NCBI GenBank assembly: GCA_002328075.1
Contig: DCVT01000045.1
Span: forward strand, 9,511-73,510
Reading direction: 5' to 3'
DNA: 64,000 bases
Origin: Anaerolineales bacterium UBA2181
GTDB lineage: Bacteria > Chloroflexota > Anaerolineae > Promineifilales > UBA4811
Numbering within the stretch: the first letter of the stretch is position 1; the number at the start of each line of letters is the position of its first letter. Position numbers and translations under genes: made by a program. Positions 44,757 to 53,924 of this stretch are shown in pieces. The notes beneath the pieces were generated by a model. The model did no database searches. It saw nothing but the letters and a program-made list of their open reading frames with translations, and was not told the origin of the DNA.

Positions 44757-45425
44757 TCATGGTTCGCTGGCCGGGGGATCGAGGATGTAACAACCAACCC
44801 GAGTTGGGTGATCCTGCGCCAATCGGTCGCCCGGCACGGAGCGCACCAGCCACAGGACCAGCAGGTCGCCGCCGGCCGCCAGGATCATCAGCGATCCAAA
44901 AGCCAACGCCCGACCGTCACCGGTGATCAATCCGGCTGTAGCCGGGAGCAGCCCCAACAGCAAGGCCGGCAAAACCGTTCCGGCACGGTAAACCTTGAGC
45001 GGCACCTCCGCCTTGCAGCGGGCGAACGGCGTGAGCGCTCTCCACCGCACACCGAACTCGACCACCGACCTGACCGGGCGGTGGCTGCAGAGCGCCCATC
45101 CCAGGCCGTGAAGAAATTCGTGCAGCACTACGGCAACGAGAACCACCAACAGCCAGAGCAACAATCCCGGATCCGATGTGCGGCTGCCAGTGGTTACGTC
45201 GGCGACCCAGGATAGGATCCTGCTTGGTCCCCATATCCACGCATTGAGCCCAATCAGGAAGAGGATGGGTGGCAGGGCCAGGATGGGCGCCCACAGAGTG
45301 GCAACCAGCAGCGAGGCGGAATAATCAGCACTGTGACCGGTGGTCTCGACAGAGTTGCCTCCTTGTGTCCTGCGGCCGGCGCTCAGACTCCGGCCACCGG
45401 ACGCTGCCACCGGTTGCCTGGTCAA
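44757..45425 (-). CDS. DUF3267-type membrane zincin-like protein
   Basis: Membrane protein of about 220 residues with four predicted segments. HEFLHGLGWAL matches the HExxH-type signature of DUF3267 putative zincin peptidases; the LTPFARCKAEVPLKVYRAGT stretch that follows is also typical. The start is unresolved: a TTG at 45425 overlaps the preceding stop (TTGA), other in-frame GTG codons lie nearby, and an in-frame ATG at 45485 would overlap the CAP gene by 64 bases. AAGGAGG lies at about 45363-45369 with no standard start codon close behind it, which is odd. Confidence 0.65.
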   Translation of the reverse strand: MTRQPVAASGGRSLSAGRRTQGGNSVETTGHSADYSASLLVATLWAPILALPPILFLIGLNAWIWGPSRILSWVADVTTGSRTSDPGLLLWLLVVLVAVVLHEFLHGLGWALCSHRPVRSVVEFGVRWRALTPFARCKAEVPLKVYRAGTVLPALLLGLLPATAGLITGDGRALAFGSLMILAAGGDLLVLWLVRSVPGDRLAQDHPTRVGCYILDPPASEP

Positions 45426-46138
45426 GGGACGCACCACTCTACACTGCTCGGCGCGCCGAACGTGCTCACTCGCGTTGGAACGCACGGCATTGGGCTGTCG
45501 GCCGACGTAGATCGGGACTCAGCCCGCCGGCCAAAGTTGACCGTCCAATAGGTCACCCAGGTGCTGTTTGGTTCGCGCACGTAGCCGCACCCGAAATCGT
45601 CAAAGTAGGTGGACAGGATCATCGCGCGGTGGACCGGGCTGTTCATCCACCAGTCAACCACCCATTGGGAGTCGCCGGCGAACCCCCAAGCAATGATCTC
45701 GCCGCAGCTCACCCATTCGTAGCCGGCCTGCTCAATTCGCTGACACGCGGTGGTGCCGTCGGAACCAATGTGACCGGTGAACCCGTTGGTCGCCATATCC
45801 AACGAATGGCGGCGAGCGGCCAAAGTCAGCTCATCCGCCACCATCAGGGGCGGCAATTCGTTGGCCGTTCGCTGGGCGTTGATCAAGTCCATGATCTGCT
45901 GCTCCACCGCCGTTTCGTAGGGGGGAGCCGGGGTAGCGGTAGGCTCGGGTGTCGGTTGGCGGATGACCAGCGGAAGAAGGACGGCCGGGCCGGGCGTCTC
46001 CAACGGGCTGGGATCGCCCGCCCGAGCAGCCGTGGCTGCCCACACGGTGATCCAGACCAACAAGGCCGCCAAGGTCAGGGATGATATCCACCCAGCGGCC
46101 CGTTGCTGAGGGCCGAAAGCGGTTCGACTGGTCAACAC
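45422..46138 (-). CDS. secreted CAP-domain (SCP-like) protein
   Basis: Protein of 238 residues with an N-terminal signal/anchor at about 18-40, a Pro/Thr linker at 58-74, and a CAP domain at about 77-205. The CAP cavity residues are His111 (ARRHSLDMA), Glu147 (CGEIIA) and His170 (SPVHRAMIL). Bacterial CAP proteins are extracellular and mostly of unknown function. The start is GTG 46138 preceded by GGAG. The C-terminal tail beyond residue 205 is low-complexity and not family-like. Confidence 0.82.
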   Translation of the reverse strand: MLTSRTAFGPQQRAAGWISSLTLAALLVWITVWAATAARAGDPSPLETPGPAVLLPLVIRQPTPEPTATPAPPYETAVEQQIMDLINAQRTANELPPLMVADELTLAARRHSLDMATNGFTGHIGSDGTTACQRIEQAGYEWVSCGEIIAWGFAGDSQWVVDWWMNSPVHRAMILSTYFDDFGCGYVREPNSTWVTYWTVNFGRRAESRSTSADSPMPCVPTRVSTFGAPSSVEWCVP

Positions 46139-46476
46139 CCCATCTCCGTGATACTGTCAGTCATGGCCAACCCAGCTGCCCAACTGCGGGCCCGTCCGGC
46201 GACCGGGGCAGTGTCGCCCAGTGCCGGCCGTGCTCCCGCAGATGGATCGACCTCGGCCACCGGCTCTGCCTGACCATTACCGGGACTTGGCAGCCGGCGG
46301 CCAGCGCGTTGGCCGGCGTGGTGTGAACACGGGCCTCAAGGGCGCGGAGTTCGACACTCGGGCACGCAGCCGGTGCCACTCTAGCGCCGACGCTGTGGGC
46401 TGGCCTGGCGCGGAGCGGCAATTTGACGCGACTCTGCCGCCGCGGGCGCGTTTGGGACGAAGACGGGGCATGTGAG
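46139..46476. other. intergenic region, 338 bases
   Basis: No gene, repeat or convincing regulatory site seen. Open frames on both strands lack ribosome sites and protein-like composition. Confidence 0.5.
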
Positions 46477-47220
46477 TCACTCTGCCAGGCGGTGAAGCAA
46501 CGCCACAGTTGAGGCTACCACCGCTTGCTGCTGTGCCAACCGATCGAGAGCGGCCGGTTTATCGCCCGACTGCGGCCCGTACCAGCCAAACTGGGCGTGA
46601 TTGCCGCCCTCTATGCCGACCCATGTTGTCGCTTGGGGCAGGAGTGGCTCGCTGGTTCTGATCTTGTCCACTGTGGCCAGACCGTCCTCGGTGCCATAAA
46701 TGGAGGTTACGGCCAGGTGCTGTCCGGAGAGATCGTCCGTGCTGGCCGGGTAGGCAGCCCACAGAACCAACCCCTGCACTACGTCTGGGTATCGCAGCGC
46801 ATAACGCGCCGCCATCGCTCCGCCCAGTGAATGACCCCCGACCGCCCAATGGGTTACCTGCGGGTAGGCAGATTGAACCTGGGTTGCCCGGTCCGGGCCA
46901 AACACCGCCAGATTCAGCGGCATCGGGACGATGATGACCCAATACCCGGTTGAGGCGATCTCGCGCGCTGCCGGCGCATACGAGCGAGGGTCGACCCGCC
47001 CTCCCGGATACAGGATCAATCCCGTTGTCGGGGCGTGGCTAGCCGGCCGAAAAGCCAGCCAACGGCCGGATTCCACAGCGACGTCCGGGCCGTCCTCCAA
47101 GGCCAGCATCGCCTCCGGCATCGGCGCGGCCGCAGAGGCTGCCCAGGCAACAAACGCCCCAACGCCAACCAGCAGCAGAACCGCTGCCACCAGGCCGAAC
47201 CGCTTGATCCAACTCTGCAT
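46477..47220 (-). CDS. membrane-anchored alpha/beta hydrolase
   Basis: Protein of 247 residues. An N-terminal signal anchor (about 9-30) is followed by a small alpha/beta hydrolase of the Abhydrolase_5 type. Catalytic residues are Ser131 in GGHSLGGA, Asp179 in YGTEDG and His208 in GGNHAQFG. GLILYPGGRVDPRSY near residue 67 forms the oxyanion region. ATG 47220 has AGGA at good spacing; ATG 47241 is an alternative. Substrate unknown; it probably acts at the outer face of the membrane. Confidence 0.82.
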   Translation of the reverse strand: MQSWIKRFGLVAAVLLLVGVGAFVAWAASAAAPMPEAMLALEDGPDVAVESGRWLAFRPASHAPTTGLILYPGGRVDPRSYAPAAREIASTGYWVIIVPMPLNLAVFGPDRATQVQSAYPQVTHWAVGGHSLGGAMAARYALRYPDVVQGLVLWAAYPASTDDLSGQHLAVTSIYGTEDGLATVDKIRTSEPLLPQATTWVGIEGGNHAQFGWYGPQSGDKPAALDRLAQQQAVVASTVALLHRLAE

Positions 47221-47294
47221 GCGTTCCTGTCCTTGTGCCATTATGTTCCGGGTCGCTCGCCACGACAAACCTGACCAACGCGTGTCGGTCCCGC

Positions 47295-48176
47295 TCAGAG
47301 ACCCAGCAGTCGGGCGGGGTTGTCCACGGTCATGGCGCGGATGGCTTGCTCGGAAAACCCGCACTCGGTCATGTCTCGCATGAATCGTGCCATCGCTACG
47401 ACCGGCGGCGGGTTGACTGACTGCCCACAGTCGGTCGACATGATGCAGTGGGATGGCCCCACTGCTCGGACCGCATCCGCCAGGACGGTTACCGGAACAG
47501 GCCGGGCCATCACCGGGGTGGTCTCAGCGTAGGTGATCTCCAGGTAGCTGGCGCCCAGGTCCAGCATCTCCTTCATCTCTGCGACTGAATAACCGACAAA
47601 ACTGGCCAGCGGGTGGGTGACCAATATCCGGCCAACGCCCTGCGCGGCCGCCTGCCGGATCACGGCTCGCGCTTCGGCAACGCTCACGTGCCCAGTGGCC
47701 AGGATGGCATCATGCTCGGCAACCAGGCTCAGTATCCGGGGCATAGCCTGGACGAGGCGGTTGTTGCGATTCAGCAGGGTTATTCCTCTGGATAACCTGC
47801 CGGCCGCGCCCGAAAGCAGTGGAGCGTGTCGACGTTCACTGAGGAATTGTGCAGCGTGCGCCGTGGGGAGCCAGACAATCCGGGCGCCCATGGCCAGGGC
47901 GTACTCGACGGCGTGATGGTTGAGCCCACCCACCGGCCAATTGAGCGCGACTCCGCCGATGACGGCCATCCCGGTGGCGTCGGTCGCCAGGCGGGCCCGG
48001 CCGGCGGTGGGCTCAAAGTGGCTCTTGAGCGCGATGGTTCGCATGCCTGCCTCCAACGCCTGGCGGGCCAGAGCCAGGTCGTCCAGCTTCCGCGGCAGGA
48101 TGTCCGGAGCGGCATGGATATGCAGGTCGATGGCTCCTGCCAACCGTTCCAGAGACGGGTCGTGGTTCATGGTCAT
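47295..48176 (-). CDS. amidohydrolase-superfamily protein, DUF6282-like
   Basis: TIM-barrel metal hydrolase-like protein of 293 residues. Metal-binding residues are the DLHIHAAPD motif (Asp17, His19, His21), a SHFEPT motif near 60, ATGHVS near 180, VTHPLA near 206, and STDCGQ near 255 with the late Asp. It resembles DUF6282, a family with no assigned reaction. ATG 48176 is preceded by AAGAGG; codons upstream to 48284 are unlikely to be translated. It lies 74 bases upstream of the alpha/beta hydrolase gene and may share its transcript. Confidence 0.78.
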   Translation of the reverse strand: MTMNHDPSLERLAGAIDLHIHAAPDILPRKLDDLALARQALEAGMRTIALKSHFEPTAGRARLATDATGMAVIGGVALNWPVGGLNHHAVEYALAMGARIVWLPTAHAAQFLSERRHAPLLSGAAGRLSRGITLLNRNNRLVQAMPRILSLVAEHDAILATGHVSVAEARAVIRQAAAQGVGRILVTHPLASFVGYSVAEMKEMLDLGASYLEITYAETTPVMARPVPVTVLADAVRAVGPSHCIMSTDCGQSVNPPPVVAMARFMRDMTECGFSEQAIRAMTVDNPARLLGL

Positions 48177-48618
48177 GATGGCCTCTTGCATCCTGAAGGC
48201 CAGTTTATACCACACCTGGCACCGCGTGTGCAATGGTGCAAGCTGCCGCGTACCAGGCCGCGCGCTGCACCGGGTGCCTGTCACATGTTGGGAGCATCGT
48301 CCGATCTGCTTCCCGCACGTAAAGTGGCGTTGAGCGGCAGCCGGCTGATGGGACGAGCGTTGCCCTCTCCCGGGTTAATGTCAATATAGAATAGACCGGC
48401 CCGCGGTTCTGCTTGTGGCGAGAGACTCTCTGTATCAGACCTTTGAACTGACGGGCGACTGCCGGCAGGCCGAAAAAGAGTCGTCCGGCAGGCCGGCGGC
48501 GCCGAGCACGGCGATATCCCGGCGGCCGACCTCCCATTCGGCTACCCCATCGTCCCGGCGTAAGAAACGGCCGGTACGCACGTCTGACAAGTATGGGATG
48601 AGCTGGATGCGAGGTGCG
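48177..48618. other. intergenic region, 442 bases
   Basis: Divergent region between the DUF6282-like gene and the lipoprotein hydrolase gene. It presumably contains promoters for both, but I saw no strong hexamer pair and no repeat. Confidence 0.5.
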
Positions 48619-49854
48619 ATGAGAGACAAACCATCCGTTCGTTTATTGTCGCTGTCCGTGGCCTGGTTGGCGGGGCTCTTGCTGGTATCCTGTGCGGTCG
48701 CCGGCGTCGGCGAGCCCACGGCGACCATCTCACGGGCGGCTTTTGCGTCGACCCGGAGCGCAGAACCGGCCGACTCTGACATGATGGCGTACGTGCCGTC
48801 TCGCACGCGGGCAGTCAGCGCGACGCCTGCCAGGACCGTCTCCCCCACCGCAATGCCGTCGTTGACGTCCCAACCTACCCACACTCCCACCCACAGGCCG
48901 TCGCCAACCCCCACACCCAGCCCGACTCCCACGCCGCCTCATCCACTGGCAATTGAGTTTATGCGCCGACAATCGTACCCCGGCAGCGATATGTTCATTG
49001 AGCAGACGCTGGAACCGGGCGCCAACTATCAGCGGTACCTGGCCTCGTACCAATCGGAAGGGTTCAAGATCTATGCGCTGCTCACCGTCCCGAACGGGGC
49101 CCCGCCCGAGGCCGGCTGGCCGGTGGTGATCTTTAACCACGGATACATCCCGCCGGCGCAATATCGCACCACCGAGCGTTACGTTGCCTACGTGGACGGG
49201 TTTGCCCGCCACGGTTACCTGGTATTCCGGCCGGATTATCGTGGACACGGCAGCTCGGAGGGCGAGGCGCGCGGAGGTTACGGCTCGCCTGACTATACCA
49301 TTGACGTCCTCAACGCGGTGGCAGCGGTCAAGACGCTGGCGGAAGCGGACCCAGAGCGCATCGGCATGTGGGGTCATTCCATGGGCGGGCACATCACCTT
49401 GCGGGCGATGGTCACGACGACGGACATCAAGGTGGGTGTGATCTGGGCCGGCGTGGTCGCCTCGTACCCGGACCTGATGGAGCGGTGGACACGTCCGGCC
49501 GGCACCAACGTCGTGGCCACCCTGCCGACCGACCATCCATGGCGGAGGTGGCGCCTGGACCTGATAGACCTCTACGGCACCCCGGCGGAAAACCCGATAT
49601 TTTGGGCCTCCATCTCGCCCACCAGCTACGTATCCGAGCTGTCCGGCCCCATCCAGCTTCACCATGGCACAGCCGACGAGAGCGTGCCTATCGTGTTTTC
49701 AGAGACGCTCTACCGGTTGATCCAGGATGCCAGCGGCACGGCCGAGTTCTATGCCTACGAAGGGGATGATCACAACCTGGCTACCTTTTTCGGGCTGGCC
49801 ATGCAGCGATCCATTGCTTTCTTCGACGCGTACCTAAAGATGCCGGCCGGCTAG
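48619..49854 (+). CDS. lipoprotein alpha/beta hydrolase, prolyl-oligopeptidase-like
   Basis: Extracytoplasmic lipoprotein of 411 residues. The lipobox LLVSC places the modified Cys at residue 25. A Thr/Pro/Ser linker with TPTxxPSPTPTPSPTP repeats follows at about 75-110, then a dipeptidyl-peptidase/esterase-like fold. The nucleophile is Ser254 in GHSMGG, the acid Asp in GTADES and the His in GDDHN near the C-terminus. RPDYRGHGSSEG is the typical preceding loop. ATG 48619 and ATG 48607 are both possible starts. It probably cleaves peptides or esters outside the cell. Confidence 0.82.
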   Translation: MRDKPSVRLLSLSVAWLAGLLLVSCAVAGVGEPTATISRAAFASTRSAEPADSDMMAYVPSRTRAVSATPARTVSPTAMPSLTSQPTHTPTHRPSPTPTPSPTPTPPHPLAIEFMRRQSYPGSDMFIEQTLEPGANYQRYLASYQSEGFKIYALLTVPNGAPPEAGWPVVIFNHGYIPPAQYRTTERYVAYVDGFARHGYLVFRPDYRGHGSSEGEARGGYGSPDYTIDVLNAVAAVKTLAEADPERIGMWGHSMGGHITLRAMVTTTDIKVGVIWAGVVASYPDLMERWTRPAGTNVVATLPTDHPWRRWRLDLIDLYGTPAENPIFWASISPTSYVSELSGPIQLHHGTADESVPIVFSETLYRLIQDASGTAEFYAYEGDDHNLATFFGLAMQRSIAFFDAYLKMPAG

Positions 49855-50367
49855 AGCCGGACCTCACGGGGTGACTGGAGACACCGACGCGCTGGAAACA
49901 GCGCCGGTGCGGGTCTTGGTCCGGCCGCTAATCACCGAGTGCCGTGTCCGGGCAGCACGGCGCGTCAGCGGGACACTGGAGGGAGTCGACCCCAACTGGA
50001 TGGCCCCCGTGGCAAACGCGGCGCGGTACCCGCCATCTGACGACACCGCCCGGCCGGACAATCCCCGACTTTCCGTGCCTGGCGCCAGCGGCATTGGGCG
50101 CAGCGGTGTGACGAACGAGTCTGGCGCGGGCGGGGGCGAGGTGTGCGGCCGAGGCGCGTTGACATCGGCGGCCGGGTCCGGGAGGCAGCAAACGCGTTGT
50201 GCTCCTCGCTGACATCCAGCCCGGTGATTGAGTGCCGCATGATTGGGCCGCGCAATCTGGGCGTGTGATCGGTATTCGCGCCAAATGTCCACACCATGTT
50301 CGCGCCATCCTGACGAATCTCTGGTATTCTATTGCCAAGGCAAACTTGAGTCATCGGAGACCACGGG
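49855..50367. other. intergenic region, 513 bases
   Basis: No gene supported; open frames here are GC-driven. A 12-base palindrome TTGCCAAGGCAA lies at 50332-50343, about 25 bases before the CotH-like gene, and could be a regulator site. Confidence 0.45.
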
Positions 50368-52008
50368 ATGAAACGCATTGGACTGCTGGCGGTTCTGTTG
50401 GTGGGTAGCCTACTGCTCCTGGCGGCCTGTGGCGCGGAGGGTACGGTGGCCGGGGTGGAAAAACATGGCTCAAGCACCGCGGCCGAGGCGGGAGACGATC
50501 CGTCGCAGCCGGCTTCTGGTGCAACTTCGGCCGACGCCCAGGCCAAAGAGACAGCGGACCGCCCGGCCGGTTGGACCAACGAGACCCACGGCAAGTCGGC
50601 CGATCCCAATTACGTAGTGGTCTTTCCCGACGACCGCGTAAACCGGATCGATCTGATCATCGCGCCGGAGAACTGGCAGGTGATGCTGGAGAATATGACT
50701 GCGCTCTACGGCCCGGCCGGCAACGGACGTCAACCGGGGCAGGCCGGCGAGGGTCGCCCGCCGGAGGGGCAATTGGGCCCTGTCCAAGGTGGAGAGCCGC
50801 AGCCACCGCCTAGTCCACCGGGGAACGGCCAGTTCGCTCCGGCCCCTGGCGGAGCCAAGCCGCCGCAACCACCGAACCTGCCGGGAGCCGGCGTCGGAAT
50901 GGGCATGGCCCCCGGTCACGAGGGGCAGACTGAGAACCCGGTCTGGGTGCCGGCGACGGTCCGATTCGAGGGGATCACGTGGATCCAGGTCGGCATCCGC
51001 TTCAAAGGGAACTCGACGCTCAGGGGACCGTGGCAACGGGGAAGCCTCAAGCTCCCCTTCAAGTTGGACTTTGACCAGTTCGAGGACGAAAATCCCGAGA
51101 TCAAGAATCAGCGGTTTTACGGTTTCCAGCAGCTCACGCTGGCCAACAACTCGCACGACGAGTCCTACTTGCGCGAGACCTTGGCGGCCGACGCTTTCCG
51201 GGCGGCGGGAGTCGCTGCAGCCCACACAGCCTTTTACCAGGTTTTCCTGGATTACGGTGAGGGACCGGTCTGCCTGGGTCTCTATACCATGGTTGAGGTG
51301 GTAAGCGACACGGTGATCCAGGTGCAGTTTGGGGACGACAGCGGCAATTTGTACAAACCCGAGGGCGCGGGCGCGAGCTTTGCCGCCGGCGCCTTTAGCC
51401 GAACCGACTTTTACAAGGAGACCAACCAGCAAGAGGCCGACTGGAGTGACATCCAGGAGCTGTTCCAGGTGCTGCACAGCGACCGGCGTCTGAGCGACCC
51501 GGCCGGCTGGCGGGCCAGGCTTGAGGCCGTGTTTGACGTCGATACCTTCTTGCGCTGGCTGGCCGCCAATACCGTGATGCAAAACTGGGATACCTATGGC
51601 TTTGCAGTCCACAACTATTTCCTCTACCACAATCCTTCCAACGGGCTGTTGACGTGGATACCGTGGGATTCCAATGAGGCCCTGCTGGACGCGATGGGTG
51701 AGGGGTTGCTGTCCCTGAGTCTGGACGAGGTCACGGATCGCTGGCCCCTGATCCGCTTTCTGATGGACGACCAGGAGTACCAAAATCGCTACACTGCCTA
51801 CGTGATAGACGTCATGAAAGGCCCTCTGGAACCGCGGCAAATGGCGGAGAGGATCCGGGAACTGAGCCACCTGCTGCGGCCGTACCTCACCGGCGAGTTA
51901 AGCGGGGAGTCGGGCCTCTCAGCCGATGACCTGGATGCCGCTTGTCAAAAGCTCGTGAATCACGTCGCCAGGCGGGCGGAGGCGGTGCAGGCGTTCCTGG
52001 AGCACTGA
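50368..52008 (+). CDS. CotH-like protein kinase family lipoprotein
   Basis: Protein of 546 residues. The lipobox LLAAC gives Cys21 as the lipidation site. A Pro/Gly/Gln-rich insert at about 115-185 separates two parts of a CotH fold: IRFKGNSTLRG near 210, KLPFKLDFDQF near 230, the LANNSHDESYLRETLA substrate-binding helix near 255, and WIPWDSNEAL near 430 with the metal-binding Asp434. CotH proteins phosphorylate spore-coat or surface proteins; in non-spore-formers the target is unknown. GGAGA lies eight bases before ATG 50368. Confidence 0.85.
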   Translation: MKRIGLLAVLLVGSLLLLAACGAEGTVAGVEKHGSSTAAEAGDDPSQPASGATSADAQAKETADRPAGWTNETHGKSADPNYVVVFPDDRVNRIDLIIAPENWQVMLENMTALYGPAGNGRQPGQAGEGRPPEGQLGPVQGGEPQPPPSPPGNGQFAPAPGGAKPPQPPNLPGAGVGMGMAPGHEGQTENPVWVPATVRFEGITWIQVGIRFKGNSTLRGPWQRGSLKLPFKLDFDQFEDENPEIKNQRFYGFQQLTLANNSHDESYLRETLAADAFRAAGVAAAHTAFYQVFLDYGEGPVCLGLYTMVEVVSDTVIQVQFGDDSGNLYKPEGAGASFAAGAFSRTDFYKETNQQEADWSDIQELFQVLHSDRRLSDPAGWRARLEAVFDVDTFLRWLAANTVMQNWDTYGFAVHNYFLYHNPSNGLLTWIPWDSNEALLDAMGEGLLSLSLDEVTDRWPLIRFLMDDQEYQNRYTAYVIDVMKGPLEPRQMAERIRELSHLLRPYLTGELSGESGLSADDLDAACQKLVNHVARRAEAVQAFLEH

Positions 52009-52022
52009 CAACGAGGTGCTCC
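51999..52022 (+). terminator. candidate hairpin overlapping the CotH-like stop codon
   Basis: GGAGCAC (51999-52005) pairs perfectly with GTGCTCC (52016-52022) around a ten-base loop that includes the stop TGA. No T tract follows. Confidence 0.3.
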
Positions 52023-52478
52023 GGAGGAAGGGAATTGCCTGCGCAAGCCTCCTGACCCCACCACTGACTTGCCATCCACCCAGCATGCGCAATGGCGCAC
52101 CGGTCTCGCCGGGGCGGCAGCCGGGCGTGCGAGACGGCCGGGGTGGTCTATCTCCTTGGTGCGGGTGAGGTTGCCTGGCCGAAAGATCCTCGGGAACGCG
52201 CTCGTGCAGTTGTCGCATGGGCGGAATAAAACAACGTCCTTGTCTCACGTGCCTTGGCGGGCATGCGCGACAGAATGATCCGGCGCCAATCGGGGAGGGC
52301 CCCAAGCTCGTGTGGGATGTGGTCACTGCAACCGGCCGGGCTGCGGCGAGAGGAGGTGCCAAGATGCAGAGTGCGGAGGAAGCACCCGACGGCGGGAGGG
52401 ACCGGTCGGCCGGGCGACGCCTTCGAATGGCGAACGCCCGGCCGACCCTGTCTCCACAGCGGCCTAAAGTTCTCTGGG
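52009..52478. other. intergenic region, 470 bases
   Basis: Gap between the convergent ends of the CotH-like gene and the PLP-enzyme gene. Apart from the hairpin at its left edge I see nothing: no protein-like frame with a ribosome site and no repeat. Confidence 0.5.
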
Positions 52479-53906
52479 CTAGACGTACAGGTCGTTGAAA
52501 TAATCGATCAGCACCTCATTGGCCAGCGGATCCGGCAGGGCGTCCAGCACCTCGTTGATCAGCGCCATCTCGTCGGGCAGCTGGTCGCTCTGGATGCCCG
52601 CCAGGGCCGCCAACTGGGCAAAGGCCTCAGGCGATGGGTTGGCCAGGAAGCGGCCGACCTCCCCCTGGATGTACTCGCTGTCCAGTGGCTCCGCCCGGCG
52701 CACGGCATCAACTGCCTGGCGCAACTCCCGCAGCAGCGAGTCCACCTGGTGCACCGTCCCCTGGTTGACCGAGATGTGCAGGTTGCGCGGCGAGAGCGCC
52801 GTGGAGAACTGCCCCTGAAGGTACCAGCCTCGCTTTTTCATCTCGTCGGCCAGCTGGTAGACGTTGATCGCGTCGGAGGCAAATGAGAACATGCACATGT
52901 CGGGTTTGCCCAGCACCCGCAACCCGTCGATGGCGCTGATCCCGTCGATCAGCCGGCGGGTCGCCTCCTGCACCTCCCGGACCATGCGTTGATAGCCGGA
53001 TTCGCCCAGATAGTGCAGGATTGCCCACGCGCCGGCCAACGGGCCACCCCCCTTGGAGCTCAGTACCGTCGGGTTGATCAGGGTGTAGGCGGTGGTGTCG
53101 GTACACGAGAAAATCTGGTAGCGTCGCAGGGCCTTGTCGCGGTAGAGCACGACGGATGCCCCCTTGGCGGCATAACCGTATTTGTGCAGGTCGGCCGAGA
53201 TGGAGGTAACCCCCGCCACCGAAAGATCGAAATCGGGCAGCGGGTAACCCAATTGCCGCATGAACGCCAGGTGGATGCCGCCCACGCATGCGTCGACGTG
53301 AAAGAGCAGGTTGCTCTCCTGTGCCAGCGCGGCGATCTCACCGATGGGGTCGATCACCCCCTGCGAATAGCAGGGGGCTGAAGCGACGAGCAGGATCGTG
53401 TTCTCGGTGATGGCGTCGCGCATGGCTCCGACCTCGGCGCGAAAGGTTCGGGGGTCAAAGGGAGTGACCACGGTCCGCAGCCCCAGATAATGCGCCGCCT
53501 TGTGAAAGGCAGCGTGAGCGGTCTGGGGCAGGACCATTTCGGGCTGCCGGATGTGCGGCTGTTCGGCTCGCGCCTTGTCACGGGCGGTCTTGACCGCCAG
53601 CATGATGCTCTCGGTCCCGCCGGTGGTGACGTGACCCACGGAGCGCTCGTCGCCGCGCAGCAGGTTGGCGACCATCCGCACGATGTCGGTCTCCAACTTG
53701 AGCATGCTGGGGAACACGGTGGGGTCGAGCCCGTTCTCGGTGAGAAACAGTGTAAAAGCCTCCCGCACCACCTGGGCGGTCTCATCGCCCGGGTTGTAGA
53801 CGTAGGCCCAGACCCGGCCGGATTTCCAGTCGAGGTCGTAGGACTTGTACGCTTGCAGGCCGGCCATCACCTGCTCTTTCGGCAGACCTTCCTTGGGGAT
53901 TCGCAT
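52479..53906 (-). CDS. PLP-dependent lyase/decarboxylase, sphingosine-1-phosphate-lyase-like
   Basis: Fold-type I PLP enzyme of 475 residues in the group II decarboxylase/S1P-lyase group. The cofactor lysine is Lys242 in SADLHKYGYAAKG; the pyridine Asp205 is in FHVDACVGG; GGTES at 96-100 binds the phosphate. S1P lyases split beta-hydroxy amino phosphates by retro-aldol cleavage, while related enzymes decarboxylate aromatic or acidic amino acids. It is the last of three minus-strand genes, 18 bases after the transporter, suggesting a shared pathway with the DTA-like enzyme. Substrate unknown. Confidence 0.85.
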   Translation of the reverse strand: MRIPKEGLPKEQVMAGLQAYKSYDLDWKSGRVWAYVYNPGDETAQVVREAFTLFLTENGLDPTVFPSMLKLETDIVRMVANLLRGDERSVGHVTTGGTESIMLAVKTARDKARAEQPHIRQPEMVLPQTAHAAFHKAAHYLGLRTVVTPFDPRTFRAEVGAMRDAITENTILLVASAPCYSQGVIDPIGEIAALAQESNLLFHVDACVGGIHLAFMRQLGYPLPDFDLSVAGVTSISADLHKYGYAAKGASVVLYRDKALRRYQIFSCTDTTAYTLINPTVLSSKGGGPLAGAWAILHYLGESGYQRMVREVQEATRRLIDGISAIDGLRVLGKPDMCMFSFASDAINVYQLADEMKKRGWYLQGQFSTALSPRNLHISVNQGTVHQVDSLLRELRQAVDAVRRAEPLDSEYIQGEVGRFLANPSPEAFAQLAALAGIQSDQLPDEMALINEVLDALPDPLANEVLIDYFNDLYV

Positions 53907-53924
53907 CGGACCATCCTTTCTATT

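Noticed and set aside
49871..50212. Small + strand gene between the lipoprotein hydrolase and CotH-like genes
   Set aside because: No ribosome site, Arg/Gly/Ala-biased product and no domain; typical GC-driven open frame.
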